From Natranaerovirga hydrolytica (GTDB lineage: Bacteria; Bacillota; Clostridia; Lachnospirales; DSM-24629), in contig NZ_SMGQ01000011.1 of assembly GCF_004339095.1 (NCBI RefSeq), positions 233,575-297,574 on the forward strand: DNA of 64,000 bases, given 5' to 3'. The translations under genes were made by a program, and so were the position numbers. The stretch's first letter is position 1; each line of letters opens with the position of its first letter. Of the stretch, positions 7,451-17,805 are shown piece by piece. Below the pieces are notes generated by a model. That model was given only the letters and a program-made list of their open reading frames with translations, was not told the DNA's origin and made no database searches.

Positions 7451-9820
7451 ATGAGCACAAAACCTAAGAAGAAAAACAAACCATCTAAAAATTCCCAAAA
7501 AAAGACAAAGAAAGATCATTCATTTAAAGATGAAATTATTTTACTAATTGTCATTGCTGTTTCTCTATTGCTTTTTGTAAGTATTTACTCAGATAAAGCA
7601 GGTGTCATTGGTCTTTCTATTAATAAATTTATATTTGGCATCGTTGGTTTTATAGCATATATTATACCTTTTTATATGATTCTAATTACCATATTTAAAT
7701 TAGCCAATAAAACCAGTCCTTTAGCAAAAAGAAAAATACTTTTCTCTGGCATATTACTCATGGTATTAACCATTTGTATGCACGTTTTTAAAGGAGGAGA
7801 AGTTGAAGCTTTTTCATTTGTGGGGCATTATAACTTTTCATCCACCTATGGAATAGGTGGTGGTGTGATTGGCGGTATTTTAGGAGATGCTTTCTTATTA
7901 CTCTTCGGTGTCTGGGGAACATATATTATATTGCTTCTGGGAATGATTGTTTTAACCATACTTCTCACAGAAAAATCTTTTATAAAATTGGTTAAAAAAC
8001 TCAGCAACACACTGTATCAAAAGCTCCAAGGTTCTATTCAAGAAAAGAAACAGAAAAAGTTAATAAATCAAAAGGAAAATGTTAAACCAAACAAAAAAGA
8101 AACAAAAGAAGAATTTACTATAGAACATTATAAGCAGCAAAAAGAAGCAGAAGAAAATCATAAAAAAGAATTAAAATACGCTTCCAAAGATCCATCCAAT
8201 ATGCTTGAAAAATCAACGATACCAGAGGACAATAAAAAAGAAACGATTGTTCATACCAAAGACGAAATTTCTAATGACGAAGGTGTGAAAAACGCTAACA
8301 AAAAAACGGTTGAAGACCATTCAAGTGAGGTTATAGATATAAATGAAGATATAGTAGCCACAAAAGAAGAAGATACATATGAGTTTCCACCGATAGAATT
8401 GTTACAAAAAGGTGAAGAACTAAGCAATGTTAATTCAGAAGCAACCATAAGAACAAATGCAACTAAGCTAGTGGATACATTAGAAAACTTTGGTGTAAAA
8501 GCAAAAATTCTTAATGTAAGCTGTGGACCAACAGTGACTCGGTATGAATTACAACCAGAGCAAGGTGTAAAGGTTAGCAAAATTGTTAACTTAAGCGATG
8601 ATATAAAATTAAATATGGCAGTATCTGACTTAAGAATAGAAGCACCTATACCCGGTAAAGCAGCTGTAGGAATCGAAGTACCTAATGAAGAGAACCAAGC
8701 AGTCTTATTAAGAGAGATTATTGAATCAGAAGAATTTAAAAAATATCCATCACATCTAGCCTTTTCCATTGGTAAAGATATAGCTGGAAAAATAATTGTC
8801 GCAGATATGGCAAAAATGCCTCACTTACTAGTGGCTGGTGCTACAGGTTCTGGGAAAAGTGTCTGCATTAATACATTGATTACAAGTATTATATATAAAG
8901 CAAAACCTTCAGAAGTGAAATTAATAATGATAGACCCTAAGATGGTAGAGTTAAGTGTATATAATGGTATCCCCCACTTGCTGATACCTGTTGTAACAGA
9001 CCCTAAAAAAGCATCCTCTGCATTAAACTGGGCAGTTGCTGAGATGACTGACAGATATAAGAAATTTGCAGAGCATAATGTTAGGGATTTAAAAGGGTAT
9101 AATAATAAAGTACAGGATTTAGAAGGTGTAGAACAATTGCCACAAATGGTTATCATTGTAGATGAGTTAGCAGATTTAATGATGGTTGCTCCGAATGAAG
9201 TAGAAGATGCCATTTGTAGATTGGCTCAAATGGCTAGAGCAGCAGGCATTCATTTGGTGATTGCCACACAAAGACCATCTGTAAATGTTATAACAGGCGT
9301 GATAAAAGCCAATATTCCATCAAGAATAGCATTTTCCGTTTCATCAGGTACGGATTCAAGAACCATTATTGATATGAATGGAGCTGAAAAATTATTAGGT
9401 AAAGGGGACATGTTATTTGCACCAGTAGGGTACAATAAACCCCTTAGAGTACAAGGCGCATTTATATCCGACAAAGAAGTGAGTAACATAGTGGAATTTG
9501 TTAAAAATAATCAAGAAGACACCCATTATAACAAAGAAGTCATTGAAGAGATTACAACGTCAACGAAAAATGAGACAGAAGTAAAAGATAGAGATGAATT
9601 TTTTGAGGAAGCAGCACAATTGGTTATTGATAAAGACAAAGCATCTATTTCTATGTTTCAAAGGGTTTTTAGAATTGGATTTAATAGAGCGTCTAGGTTA
9701 ATGGAACAATTATATGAGGCCGGTATAGTCGGTCCTGAAGAAGGTTCAAAACCTAGAAAAGTATTAAAAACAATGGAAGAAATTCAGCCTCAAGGTGAAA
9801 CAGATGAAAATGAACAATAA
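7451..9820 (+). CDS. ftsK: DNA translocase FtsK/SpoIIIE
   Basis: A 789-residue membrane DNA pump that moves chromosome DNA through division or sporulation septa. A lysine-rich N-terminus is followed by about four membrane segments (residues 25-180), a charged linker (to about 310) and the motor. The motor has Walker A GATGSGKS near residue 463 and Walker B VIIVDELADLM, plus TQRPSVNVITG. The C-terminal gamma winged-helix domain begins DEFFEEAAQLV and contains ISMFQRVFRIGFNRASRLMEQL. One FtsK/SpoIIIE gene may serve both vegetative and sporulation roles, but the window cannot show whether another exists. Confidence 0.95.
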   Translation: MSTKPKKKNKPSKNSQKKTKKDHSFKDEIILLIVIAVSLLLFVSIYSDKAGVIGLSINKFIFGIVGFIAYIIPFYMILITIFKLANKTSPLAKRKILFSGILLMVLTICMHVFKGGEVEAFSFVGHYNFSSTYGIGGGVIGGILGDAFLLLFGVWGTYIILLLGMIVLTILLTEKSFIKLVKKLSNTLYQKLQGSIQEKKQKKLINQKENVKPNKKETKEEFTIEHYKQQKEAEENHKKELKYASKDPSNMLEKSTIPEDNKKETIVHTKDEISNDEGVKNANKKTVEDHSSEVIDINEDIVATKEEDTYEFPPIELLQKGEELSNVNSEATIRTNATKLVDTLENFGVKAKILNVSCGPTVTRYELQPEQGVKVSKIVNLSDDIKLNMAVSDLRIEAPIPGKAAVGIEVPNEENQAVLLREIIESEEFKKYPSHLAFSIGKDIAGKIIVADMAKMPHLLVAGATGSGKSVCINTLITSIIYKAKPSEVKLIMIDPKMVELSVYNGIPHLLIPVVTDPKKASSALNWAVAEMTDRYKKFAEHNVRDLKGYNNKVQDLEGVEQLPQMVIIVDELADLMMVAPNEVEDAICRLAQMARAAGIHLVIATQRPSVNVITGVIKANIPSRIAFSVSSGTDSRTIIDMNGAEKLLGKGDMLFAPVGYNKPLRVQGAFISDKEVSNIVEFVKNNQEDTHYNKEVIEEITTSTKNETEVKDRDEFFEEAAQLVIDKDKASISMFQRVFRIGFNRASRLMEQLYEAGIVGPEEGSKPRKVLKTMEEIQPQGETDENEQ

Positions 9821-9934
9821 AGACATAATAAAAGTATTGTATTAGTATTACTAACGTTATTATTAACTAATATTAATACTACTTATATATGGACTCTGAT
9901 ATAATATAAGCAAATGACATTAGGAGGTCATAAG

Positions 9935-11605
9935 ATGAAAAATGATATCACCATAGCACAAGAAGCCCGATTAGAACCTATTGAGAATATTGCACAATCA
10001 ATAGGTGTAGAAAAAGATGATTTAGAACTCTATGGAAAATACAAAGCCAAATTTGCAGATTCCATTTGGGATAAAGTAGAAAAAAAGGAAAATGGAAAGT
10101 TGGTATTGGTTACAGCCATTAACCCAACCCCAGCAGGAGAAGGAAAAACAACTACCACGGTAGGATTAGGACAAGCCCTTGGCAAATTAAACAAACGATC
10201 AATGATTGCTCTTAGAGAACCTTCTCTAGGTCCCTGTATGGGTATTAAGGGTGGTGCAGCAGGCGGTGGATATGCACAAGTTGTACCAATGGAAGACATT
10301 AATTTGCATTTCACAGGAGACATTCATGCCGTTACCAGTGCACACAATTTGGTATCAGCAACTTTAGACAATCACTTACAACAAGGCAATGATCTAAACA
10401 TTGATACAAGACAAATTGTATGGAAAAGGGCAATGGATATGAATGATAGAGCTCTTAGAAATATAGTTGTTGGTTTAGGTGGAAGAATGCAAGGGGTTCC
10501 AAGAGAAGATCACTTTATTATATCTGTAGCATCTGAAATTATGGCAATACTTTGTCTTGCAGAAGATATCTATGACTTAAAAGCTAGGCTAGAAAAGGCG
10601 ATTATTGCCTATACCTATGAAAAAAAACCTGTTACTATAAAAGATCTTAATATAACAGGTGCATTAACGGTTTTGTTAAAAGACGCTATAAAACCAAACT
10701 TGGTACAAACATTAGAACATACACCGGCTATTATGCATGGTGGGCCATTTGCTAATATTGCCCATGGCTGTAACAGTATGAGAGCCACCAAATTGGCTTT
10801 AAAACTATCAGATATTGTTGTTACAGAAGCAGGCTTTGGTGCAGATTTAGGTGCAGAAAAATTCTTAGATATTAAATGCAGACAAGGCAACCTTAAGCCA
10901 GATGCCATTGTTTTAGTGGCTACCATTAGAGCGTTAAAATACAATGGTGGCATAAAAAAAGAATCACTATCAGAAGAAAATTTAGAAGCCTTACAACAAG
11001 GTATTGTTAACTTAGAGAAACATATAGAAAATATGCAAAAATACCAAGTCCCAATTATTGTCACATTGAATCAATTTGTTAGCGATACAGAAAAAGAAAT
11101 ACATTATGTAAAATCATATTGTGAAAGTCTTGGATGTGAGTTTGCTCTTTCTAATGTATGGGCAAAAGGTGGAGAAGGTGGCATAGAATTAGCCAATAAA
11201 GTCTTATATGCTTTAGAAAAAAAAGAAAGCAACTTTAAACTTCTATACCCTAATGAAGCAACTATAAAGGAAAAAATTAAAACCGTTGCCACAGAAATTT
11301 ATGGCGCAAAGGCTGTTGAGTACTCTCAGAAAGCAGAAAAAACCATTGAACAAATCAAAGCATTGAATTTAGAGACCCTTCCAGTGTGTATTGCAAAAAA
11401 TCAATATTCATTATCGGATAATAAAGATTTATTAGGACGACCAAAAGATTTTACAATTCATGTGAGAGAGATGTATGTATCAGCAGGAGCAGGTTTTATC
11501 GTAGTCGTTACAGGGGATTTAATGACCATGCCTGGATTGCCTAAAAAACCAGCAGCAGAAAATATTGATATCAATGAAGAAGGAAAAATAATTGGATTAA
11601 GCTAA
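9935..11605 (+). CDS. fhs: Formate--tetrahydrofolate ligase
   Basis: This enzyme makes 10-formyl-tetrahydrofolate from formate, THF and ATP. The protein is 556 residues from the ATG at 9935, chosen because AGGAGG at 9922-9927 is 7 bases upstream; an in-frame ATG at 9914 lies before that site. The P-loop [10 protein letters not shown] (near residue 65) and [21 protein letters not shown] are family hallmarks. folD follows after 15 bases, so 10-formyl- and methylene-THF interconversion are co-encoded. The upstream gap has a TATAAT at 9900-9905 but no convincing -35. Confidence 0.97.
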   Translation: MKNDITIAQEARLEPIENIAQSIGVEKDDLELYGKYKAKFADSIWDKVEKKENGKLVLVTAINPTPAGEGKTTTTVGLGQALGKLNKRSMIALREPSLGPCMGIKGGAAGGGYAQVVPMEDINLHFTGDIHAVTSAHNLVSATLDNHLQQGNDLNIDTRQIVWKRAMDMNDRALRNIVVGLGGRMQGVPREDHFIISVASEIMAILCLAEDIYDLKARLEKAIIAYTYEKKPVTIKDLNITGALTVLLKDAIKPNLVQTLEHTPAIMHGGPFANIAHGCNSMRATKLALKLSDIVVTEAGFGADLGAEKFLDIKCRQGNLKPDAIVLVATIRALKYNGGIKKESLSEENLEALQQGIVNLEKHIENMQKYQVPIIVTLNQFVSDTEKEIHYVKSYCESLGCEFALSNVWAKGGEGGIELANKVLYALEKKESNFKLLYPNEATIKEKIKTVATEIYGAKAVEYSQKAEKTIEQIKALNLETLPVCIAKNQYSLSDNKDLLGRPKDFTIHVREMYVSAGAGFIVVVTGDLMTMPGLPKKPAAENIDINEEGKIIGLS

Positions 11606-11620
11606 AAGGAGAGGGATTAG

Positions 11621-12469
11621 ATGGAAACAAAAATAATAGATGGTAAAAAAATAGCAAATGAAATAAAAAAAGAATTAAAAGAAAAAGTCATAAAATTAAA
11701 AGAAAAAAATATCATACCAACATTAGCCGTTGTATTAGTCGGTAAAGATGAAGCTTCTAAAGTTTATGTTTCAAATAAGAAAAAAGCATGTGACTATATA
11801 GGCATACGTTCATTATCTTATGAGTTGCCAGAAGATACGACAGAAGAACAATTATTAGATTTAATGAATGAGCTTAATGAAAGAGAAGACGTTCATGGTA
11901 TTTTGGTTCAATTGCCACTTCCAAATGGTATCAATGAAGAAAAAGTGATTCAAGCCATAGATCCTAAAAAAGATGTAGACGGATTTCACCCACAAAGTGT
12001 AGGCGCATTAAGTATTGGCCATAAAGGTTTTGTCTCTTGCACACCATCAGGTATTATTGAACTACTAAAACGTTCAAATATAACCATTGAAGGGAAAGAG
12101 TGTGTTGTTGTAGGACGTAGCAATATTGTAGGCAAACCAATGGCACTCTTGTTACTAAGAGAAAATGGAACCATTACGGTGTGTCACTCAAGAACCAAAG
12201 ATTTAAAAGAAGTAACAAAAAGAGCAGATATTCTAGTGGCAGCCATAGGCAAACCAAAATTTATTACAAAAGAGTATATAAAAGAAGGCGCAGTTATTAT
12301 AGATGTAGGCATTCACAGACAAGAAAATAAAAAATTATGTGGCGACGTTGATTTTGATGATTGTATAGATAAAGTCAGTGGCATAACACCTGTTCCAGGT
12401 GGTGTTGGACCTATGACCATTGCAATGCTTATGAATAATTGTGTAGAATCAGCAGAAAGTTTGGCGTAA
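11621..12469 (+). CDS. folD: Bifunctional methylenetetrahydrofolate dehydrogenase/cyclohydrolase
   Basis: FolD interconverts 5,10-methylene-, methenyl- and 10-formyl-THF in the cytosol. The 282-residue sequence has catalytic signatures with YVSNKKKACDYIGI, LVQLPLP and DGFHPQSVG. The NADP-binding GRSNIVGKPMALLL and the closing TPVPGGVGPMTIAMLM are also present. It sits between fhs and rimO with tight spacing and an AAGGAGA site before the ATG. Confidence 0.97.
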   Translation: METKIIDGKKIANEIKKELKEKVIKLKEKNIIPTLAVVLVGKDEASKVYVSNKKKACDYIGIRSLSYELPEDTTEEQLLDLMNELNEREDVHGILVQLPLPNGINEEKVIQAIDPKKDVDGFHPQSVGALSIGHKGFVSCTPSGIIELLKRSNITIEGKECVVVGRSNIVGKPMALLLLRENGTITVCHSRTKDLKEVTKRADILVAAIGKPKFITKEYIKEGAVIIDVGIHRQENKKLCGDVDFDDCIDKVSGITPVPGGVGPMTIAMLMNNCVESAESLA

Positions 12470-12488
12470 ATTGGAAGGAGAAACACAA

Positions 12489-13811
12489 ATGAAAATTATG
12501 TTTGTATCTTTAGGTTGTGATAAAAACCTAGTAGATAGTGAAGTGATGTTAGGGTTAATAAAAGAGAAATCCTATGAATTAACCAATATGGAAGAAGAAG
12601 CAGATATTATTGTGGTCAATACCTGTTGTTTTATTAATGATGCAAAAGAAGAAAGCATTCAAACCATTTTAGAAATGGCTGAATATAAAAAAGGAAAATG
12701 CAAAGTTTTGATTGCAGCAGGATGCTTATCTGAACGATATAAAGACGAAATACTAAAAGAAATACCAGAAGTAGATGCCTTATTAGGGACTTCAAGTTAT
12801 GATGAAATATTAAATGCTATAGACAAAGCTTTAGAGGGAAAAAAATTCACATCTTATAAAGATATCAATGATAATTTATTGACTTATAAGGATAGAGTGA
12901 ATACAACAGGGGGGTATTATTCATATGTAAAGATTGCAGAAGGCTGTGATAAACATTGTACCTATTGTATTATTCCAAGTCTTCGTGGGAAATATAAAAG
13001 TAGACCTGTTGAAGTTATTGTAGAAGAAGTAAAAAACTTGGTTAGCAAAGGCATCAAAGAAATTATTTTAGTGGCACAAGATACAACAGTTTATGGCATA
13101 GATTTATATGGAGAATATAAAATTGCTCAATTATTAGAATCACTATGCACCATAGAAGATTTAAAATGGATTAGATTATTATACTGCTATCCAGAAGAGA
13201 TATCAGACGCGTTATTAGAAGTGATGAAAAACAATGAGAAAGTATGCAAGTATTTAGACATTCCGATTCAGCATGCCGATGATGATATTTTGAAACAAAT
13301 GGGCAGAAAAACAACTCAAGAAATGTTGGTTAACAAAATTAATAAGATAAGAGAAATGGTTCCTGAAATAGCCATAAGAACAACTTTAATAACAGGTTTT
13401 CCAGGAGAAACCAAACAGCAACATGAAACGGTCATTGATTTTGTTAAAAAAATGCAATTTGATCGATTAGGTGTTTTTAATTATTCACAAGAAGAAGATA
13501 CACCAGCAGCAAGATTACCAGAACAAATAGAGGAATCCATTAAAAATAAACGTAGAGAAGAAATCATGATGATCCAACAAGAAATATCTAAAGAAAAAAC
13601 AGCCAGTATGATTGGAAAGACGATTGAAGTCTTAATTGAAGGTTATTTACCCGAAGATAGAGTCTATATAGGCAGAAGTTATAAAGACGCACCAGGTGTG
13701 GATGGCTATGTATTTGTAAAATCAGATATAGAAATTATATCTGGTGAGTTTGTAAAAGCGAAAGTAAATGAAACGAGTGAATATGATTTAATAGGGGAGA
13801 TGATTGAGTGA
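12489..13811 (+). CDS. rimO: Ribosomal protein S12 methylthiotransferase RimO
   Basis: RimO is a radical-SAM enzyme that methylthiolates a conserved aspartate of ribosomal protein S12. The N-terminal MTTase domain begins FVSLGCDKNLVDSE (the RimO-type signature) and contains NTCCFI. The radical-SAM motif CDKHCTYC is near residue 150, and a TRAM domain ends the 440-residue protein. The frame extends to an ATG at 12471, but GGAAGGAGA at 12472-12480 lies between, so 12489 is the start. The stop overlaps the pgsA GTG. A paralogue, miaB, starts at 62918. Confidence 0.95.
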   Translation: MKIMFVSLGCDKNLVDSEVMLGLIKEKSYELTNMEEEADIIVVNTCCFINDAKEESIQTILEMAEYKKGKCKVLIAAGCLSERYKDEILKEIPEVDALLGTSSYDEILNAIDKALEGKKFTSYKDINDNLLTYKDRVNTTGGYYSYVKIAEGCDKHCTYCIIPSLRGKYKSRPVEVIVEEVKNLVSKGIKEIILVAQDTTVYGIDLYGEYKIAQLLESLCTIEDLKWIRLLYCYPEEISDALLEVMKNNEKVCKYLDIPIQHADDDILKQMGRKTTQEMLVNKINKIREMVPEIAIRTTLITGFPGETKQQHETVIDFVKKMQFDRLGVFNYSQEEDTPAARLPEQIEESIKNKRREEIMMIQQEISKEKTASMIGKTIEVLIEGYLPEDRVYIGRSYKDAPGVDGYVFVKSDIEIISGEFVKAKVNETSEYDLIGEMIE

Positions 13812-14350
13812 ATATAGCCAATAAGCTTACGATTTTAAGAGTCATTTTAATACCTGTATTCCTTATCTTTTTATTAACGGACTTTAGTACACACAATAAT
13901 ATCTATGCACTTATTATATTTGCTGTAGCCAGTTTTACTGACTTCTTAGATGGCTATTTGGCAAGGTCTCTTAATTTAGTCACTAACTTTGGGAAATTTA
14001 TGGACCCTTTAGCAGATAAGTTATTGGTATCTTCTGCTTTAATTTCATTTGTGTACTTAGAATGGCTAGCGCCTTGGGTGGTTATTGTTATTATTAGTAG
14101 AGAATTTATTATTAGTGGGTTTAGAGTAGTAGCAGCCTCAGACGGGTTGGTTATAGCAGCCAGTTATTGGGGAAAGATTAAGACAGTATTCCAAATGGTC
14201 ATGATCATTGTTTTAATGGCTAATTTTTCTGGAACAACCATTTATTACATTGAACAAATATTAATCTATCTAGCCGTAATATTTACGGTTATATCGGCAA
14301 TAGATTATATGGTTAAGAATCAACATGTATTTACAGAAGGGAGCAAGTAA
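13808..14350 (+). CDS. pgsA: CDP-diacylglycerol--glycerol-3-phosphate 3-phosphatidyltransferase
   Basis: PgsA makes phosphatidylglycerol phosphate at the inner face of the membrane. The 180-residue protein has the CDP-alcohol phosphotransferase signature D-G-x2-A-R-x8-G-x3-D-x3-D (DGYLARSLNLVTNFGKFMD, then PLAD) near residue 50, and several membrane segments. Translation starts at GTG 13808 in a GTGA overlap with the rimO stop, with GGGGAG about 10 bases upstream. cinA begins on the base after its stop. Confidence 0.94.
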   Translation: MNIANKLTILRVILIPVFLIFLLTDFSTHNNIYALIIFAVASFTDFLDGYLARSLNLVTNFGKFMDPLADKLLVSSALISFVYLEWLAPWVVIVIISREFIISGFRVVAASDGLVIAASYWGKIKTVFQMVMIIVLMANFSGTTIYYIEQILIYLAVIFTVISAIDYMVKNQHVFTEGSK

Positions 14351-15592
14351 ATGATTGCAGAACTTATTTCAGTGGGTACAGAACTTTTATTAGGCAATAT
14401 TCTTAACAGCAATGCAAAGTATTTATCGGAACAATGTTCTGAATTAGGCTTATCTGTTTATTTTCAAACGGTTGTTGGAGATAACCCTAATCGGTTAGAA
14501 GAAGTTTTAAAGCAAGGCATTCAGCGATCAGATGTGATTATACTAACAGGTGGATTAGGTCCAACACAAGATGATATTACAAAAGAAATTGTAGCAAAGG
14601 TTGTTAATAAAAAGCTGATAAAAGATCATGATACAGAGAAAAAGTTAAATCTTTTTTTTGAAAAAAGAAAGGTTAAAATGTCTCATAATAATTTGAAGCA
14701 AGCTTATGTACCTGAAGGTTCTATGGTCTTAGATAATCACAATGGAACGGCTCCGGGACTCATTGTAAAAGATGAAACGGGTAAGAAAAGCATTATTTTA
14801 TTACCCGGTCCACCTAAAGAATTAATCCCTTTATTTGAAGAACAAGTTAAACCTTATATCAAAGAAAAAAGTCACTATACCATTGTTTCAGAAGTCATCA
14901 AAATAGTTGGATTAGGAGAAAGCTTAGTTGAAGAAAAAGTATTGGCATTGATCGAAAAGCAAACCAATCCTACCATTGCTCCTTATGCAAAAGACGGAGA
15001 AGTACATTTAAGAATCACTTCAAGAACCAAAACACTGAAAGAAGGTAAAGCGTTAATTGAACCGACAAAAAAAGAAATATACAATCTATTGGGGCAGCAT
15101 ATTTATTCTTCTGATGGCAGGACGTTAGAAGAAGTTGTAGTGGACCTATTAATAGAAAAAAATTATTCATTATCTGTAGCAGAATCATGTAGTGGCGGCT
15201 TATTAAGTGGCAGACTGATTAATTGTTCAGGCATATCTTCTGTATATAAAGAAGGGATAATCACTTACTCTAATGAATCGAAAATTAAACTAGGTGTAAA
15301 AAAAGAAACAATAGATGCCTATGGTTCAGTGAGTGAAGAAACAGCAAAAGAAATGGCACAAGCCATTGCAACAAGAGCCCAAAGCGATGTTGCGCTATCA
15401 ATAACAGGAATAGCAGGACCAAATGGTGGAACCAAAGAAAAGCCTGTAGGCTTAGTATATATAGCATGCCATATACATGGTAAGACCATTGTAGAAAAAA
15501 TAAATGCATTAGGCAGCAGAGATAAAATAAGGAATTTTAGCGTTATATCAGCTATAAACTTACTTCGAAAAGAACTTCTTAAAAAAGGTTGA
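14351..15592 (+). CDS. cinA: Competence/damage-inducible CinA (with NMN amidase domain)
   Basis: A 413-residue two-domain protein. The N-terminal MoCF-binding-like domain ([39 protein letters not shown]) is linked to ADP-ribose/pyrophosphate chemistry. The C-terminal PncC-type domain deamidates nicotinamide mononucleotide ([30 protein letters not shown]). The position directly before recA is conserved in many Firmicutes. Its stop codon lies within the -35 of the recA promoter. Confidence 0.95.
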   Translation: MIAELISVGTELLLGNILNSNAKYLSEQCSELGLSVYFQTVVGDNPNRLEEVLKQGIQRSDVIILTGGLGPTQDDITKEIVAKVVNKKLIKDHDTEKKLNLFFEKRKVKMSHNNLKQAYVPEGSMVLDNHNGTAPGLIVKDETGKKSIILLPGPPKELIPLFEEQVKPYIKEKSHYTIVSEVIKIVGLGESLVEEKVLALIEKQTNPTIAPYAKDGEVHLRITSRTKTLKEGKALIEPTKKEIYNLLGQHIYSSDGRTLEEVVVDLLIEKNYSLSVAESCSGGLLSGRLINCSGISSVYKEGIITYSNESKIKLGVKKETIDAYGSVSEETAKEMAQAIATRAQSDVALSITGIAGPNGGTKEKPVGLVYIACHIHGKTIVEKINALGSRDKIRNFSVISAINLLRKELLKKG

Positions 15593-15617
15593 CGAGCAAT
15601 TAAAAGTATATTATAAT
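15589..15617 (+). promoter_or_regulatory. Sigma-A promoter of recA
   Basis: TTGACG at 15589-15594, a 17-base spacer, TATAAT at 15612-15617. The -35 overlaps the cinA stop codon. Confidence 0.85.
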
Positions 15618-15624
15618 TTAGAAA

Positions 15625-15638
15625 AGAACAGAAGTTCG
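15625..15638. promoter_or_regulatory. SOS (LexA/DinR) box of recA
   Basis: AGAACAGAAGTTCG contains GAAC-N4-GTTCG and matches the Gram-positive LexA box CGAACNNNNGTTCG except for the first base. It overlaps the expected transcription start, a repressing position. Confidence 0.8.
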
Positions 15639-15656
15639 AAAAGGGGGATTTATTTT

Positions 15657-16724
15657 ATGAACGATGATAAACAAAAAGCCTTGGATGCAGCCTTATCCCA
15701 TATTGAAAAACAATTTGGAAAAGGCTCGGTTATGAAATTAGGCGATTCAAGGAAAAATATGAATATTGAAACCACGCCGACAGGTTCATTAAGCTTAGAT
15801 ATAGCACTAGGAGCTGGTGGCGTTCCTAAGGGAAGAATTATAGAAGTCTATGGACCAGAATCAAGTGGTAAAACCACAGTGGCATTACATATGGTAGCTG
15901 AAGTTCAAAAGCGTGGTGGCATTGCAGGGTTCGTTGATGCAGAACATGCCCTAGACCCACAATATGCAAGTAATATTGGTGTAGATGTAGAGAATTTATA
16001 TATTTCTCAGCCAGATAATGGAGAGCAAGCACTAGAAATTACAGAAACAATGGTACGTTCTGGCGCTATTGATATTGTTATCGTTGACTCTGTAGCAGCA
16101 TTGGTTCCTAGAGTAGAGATTGAAGGGGAAATGGGCGACAGTCACGTAGGGTTGCAAGCTAGATTAATGTCACAAGCTCTTAGAAAATTAACGGCAGTGA
16201 TTAGCCGCTCAAAGTGCGTTGTAATCTTTATTAATCAATTAAGAGAAAAAGTTGGTGTGATGTTTGGTAGTCCAGAAACCACCACAGGTGGACGGGCATT
16301 AAAGTTTTATTCTTCTATTCGATTAGATGTAAGAAGAATTGAAACCCTTAAACAAAGTGCTGAAAAAATTGGTAACAGAACAAGAGTAAAAGTTGTTAAA
16401 AATAAAATTGCTCCACCTTTCAAAGAAGCTGAATTTGATATTATGTTTGGTAAAGGAATATCTAGAGAAGGTGATATACTAGACTTAGCAGCCAGTATTA
16501 ATGTTGTTAATAAAAGTGGTGCATGGTATTCATTTGAAGAAACAAGGCTAGGTCAAGGACGTGAAAGTGCTAAAACTTATTTATTAGAAAATCCAGAGGT
16601 AATGGAAAAAATAGAACAATTGGTTAGAGCCCATTTTAAATTAGCAAACGGTACAGAAGATGCTGATGATAAAAAAGCAGAAGCAGACAAAACAGATAAA
16701 AAAGAGAAAAAAGATAAAAAGTAG
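15657..16724 (+). CDS. recA: Recombinase RecA
   Basis: RecA drives homologous strand exchange and LexA self-cleavage. The 355-residue protein has Walker [10 protein letters not shown] at residues 66-74, [13 protein letters not shown] (Walker B) and the signature [25 protein letters not shown]-like region with loop 2 [18 protein letters not shown]. The last 20 residues are an alternating Lys/Asp-rich tail. Control by a strong promoter and an SOS box is visible upstream. The gene is followed by a copy of the interspersed two-hairpin repeat. Confidence 0.99.
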   Translation: MNDDKQKALDAALSHIEKQFGKGSVMKLGDSRKNMNIETTPTGSLSLDIALGAGGVPKGRIIEVYGPESSGKTTVALHMVAEVQKRGGIAGFVDAEHALDPQYASNIGVDVENLYISQPDNGEQALEITETMVRSGAIDIVIVDSVAALVPRVEIEGEMGDSHVGLQARLMSQALRKLTAVISRSKCVVIFINQLREKVGVMFGSPETTTGGRALKFYSSIRLDVRRIETLKQSAEKIGNRTRVKVVKNKIAPPFKEAEFDIMFGKGISREGDILDLAASINVVNKSGAWYSFEETRLGQGRESAKTYLLENPEVMEKIEQLVRAHFKLANGTEDADDKKAEADKTDKKEKKDKK

Positions 16725-16730
16725 TTAAAG

Positions 16731-16825
16731 ATGAAAGTAGTATTCTAAGACTTGTTCGCAAGGACTTGAGAATGCTACTTTCAATTTATTTTGAGTTTCT
16801 TAGGTTAGTAAGAGACAGAAGGTGA
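16731..16825 (-). repeat. Two-hairpin interspersed repeat, copy B (inverted orientation)
   Basis: The H2 stem pairs 16733-16746 with 16769-16782, 14 pairs with one G-U, and its sequence differs from copies A, 5 and 6. The loop retains ACTTGT..GCAAGGACTT. H1 is reduced to an 8-bp hairpin, 16795-16802 with 16809-16816. It lies 6 bases after recA and may double as its terminator. Confidence 0.75.
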
Positions 16826-16956
16826 GTTGACAAGTTCATAGGATTCTTTTTTGATAGAGTATTGGTTTTTTGTATTGTAATGGATCAAGCCTGTGTAACA
16901 GTATGATTTTAATTTAAAAAAGATAATAATAATTTAACAATAGGTCTAATAAACGG

Positions 16957-16985
16957 TTGTATATACAATAATAATATTGTATAAT
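16957..16985 (+). promoter_or_regulatory. Sigma-A-type promoter of recX
   Basis: TTGTAT at 16957-16962, 17 bases, TATAAT at 16980-16985, about 30 bases before recX. No LexA-type box is visible, unlike at recA. Confidence 0.65.
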
Positions 16986-17014
16986 AAAACCAATTTGAAA
17001 AAAAGGAGTATTCA

Positions 17015-17617
17015 ATGAAAGTAACGAAATTATTAAAAGATAATAATAAAAATAAAATAGCAGTTTATATTGATGATGACTACTATTTTTGGTTAACCCA
17101 AAAAGAAATAGATAAATTAGAACTAGAAGAAGATGCAGAGATATCTTATGGTAGAATTACTTCTATTATAGATAATATTGTCTTTAAAAAAGCAAAATCA
17201 AAAGCAATGAACTTACTAAAATATTGTGATAGAACAGAATATGAAATAAAAAATAAGTTAGCACAAAACGGTTATATTGATTCTGTTATTGAAAATGTTA
17301 TCTTCTTTTTAAAAGAATATAATTATGTTGATGATTATAAGTATGCTTGTAATTATGTTAATTATCATCAAAATAAAAGCATTTTACAATTGAAGGGTTT
17401 GTTATTAAAAAAAGGTATTGATAAAACATTAATCCATGAAGCATTAGAACATATGGAAGTGAAAGAAGAAGACATCATACATAATATTATAGTTAAAAAA
17501 AGCAGAAATTATGACTTTAATAAAAGAGAAGATGTTCAAAAAATGTATTATCATTTAATAAGAAAAGGTTTTAATGCCCCTACGGTTATCAATAAAATAA
17601 ACCAATATAAAAGTTGA
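17015..17617 (+). CDS. recX: Regulatory protein RecX
   Basis: RecX binds RecA filaments and limits or modulates recombination. The 200-residue protein has the three-helix repeats of the family: KAMNLLKYCDRTEYEIKNKLAQNGY, then the FLKEYNYVDDYKYACNYVNYH segment, then DVQKMYYHLIRKGFNAPTVINKI. An AAAGGAG site precedes the ATG. It has its own promoter, separated from recA by a repeat element, so RecA and RecX levels may be set independently. Confidence 0.9.
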   Translation: MKVTKLLKDNNKNKIAVYIDDDYYFWLTQKEIDKLELEEDAEISYGRITSIIDNIVFKKAKSKAMNLLKYCDRTEYEIKNKLAQNGYIDSVIENVIFFLKEYNYVDDYKYACNYVNYHQNKSILQLKGLLLKKGIDKTLIHEALEHMEVKEEDIIHNIIVKKSRNYDFNKREDVQKMYYHLIRKGFNAPTVINKINQYKS

Positions 17618-17718
17618 AGAGAGGATTAAAAAAATTAACGATATCAATAAAAATTATTTTAAGCAACATAATAAATTAGAATAAGTTTATAGATATAATA
17701 AAAATCCATCCTATAAAC

Positions 17719-17747
17719 TTGACATAATGTCTAAAAAGTTATAAAAT
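17719..17747 (+). promoter_or_regulatory. Sigma-A-type promoter of rny
   Basis: TTGACA at 17719-17724, 17 bases, TAAAAT at 17742-17747, about 60 bases before the rny start. Confidence 0.65.
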
Positions 17748-17805
17748 TTAATTGTCGTATATTTACTTGTAGTACAATGAAAACTTAATAGAGGAGGTGC
17801 AACCT

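Noticed and set aside
8251-8769. 172-codon minus-strand frame
   Set aside because: It is an antisense shadow of ftsK, which has clear domains in the plus frame. It has no ribosome binding site or recognisable protein features.
10615-11064. 149-codon minus-strand frame
   Set aside because: Shadow of fhs on the opposite strand; no supporting signals.
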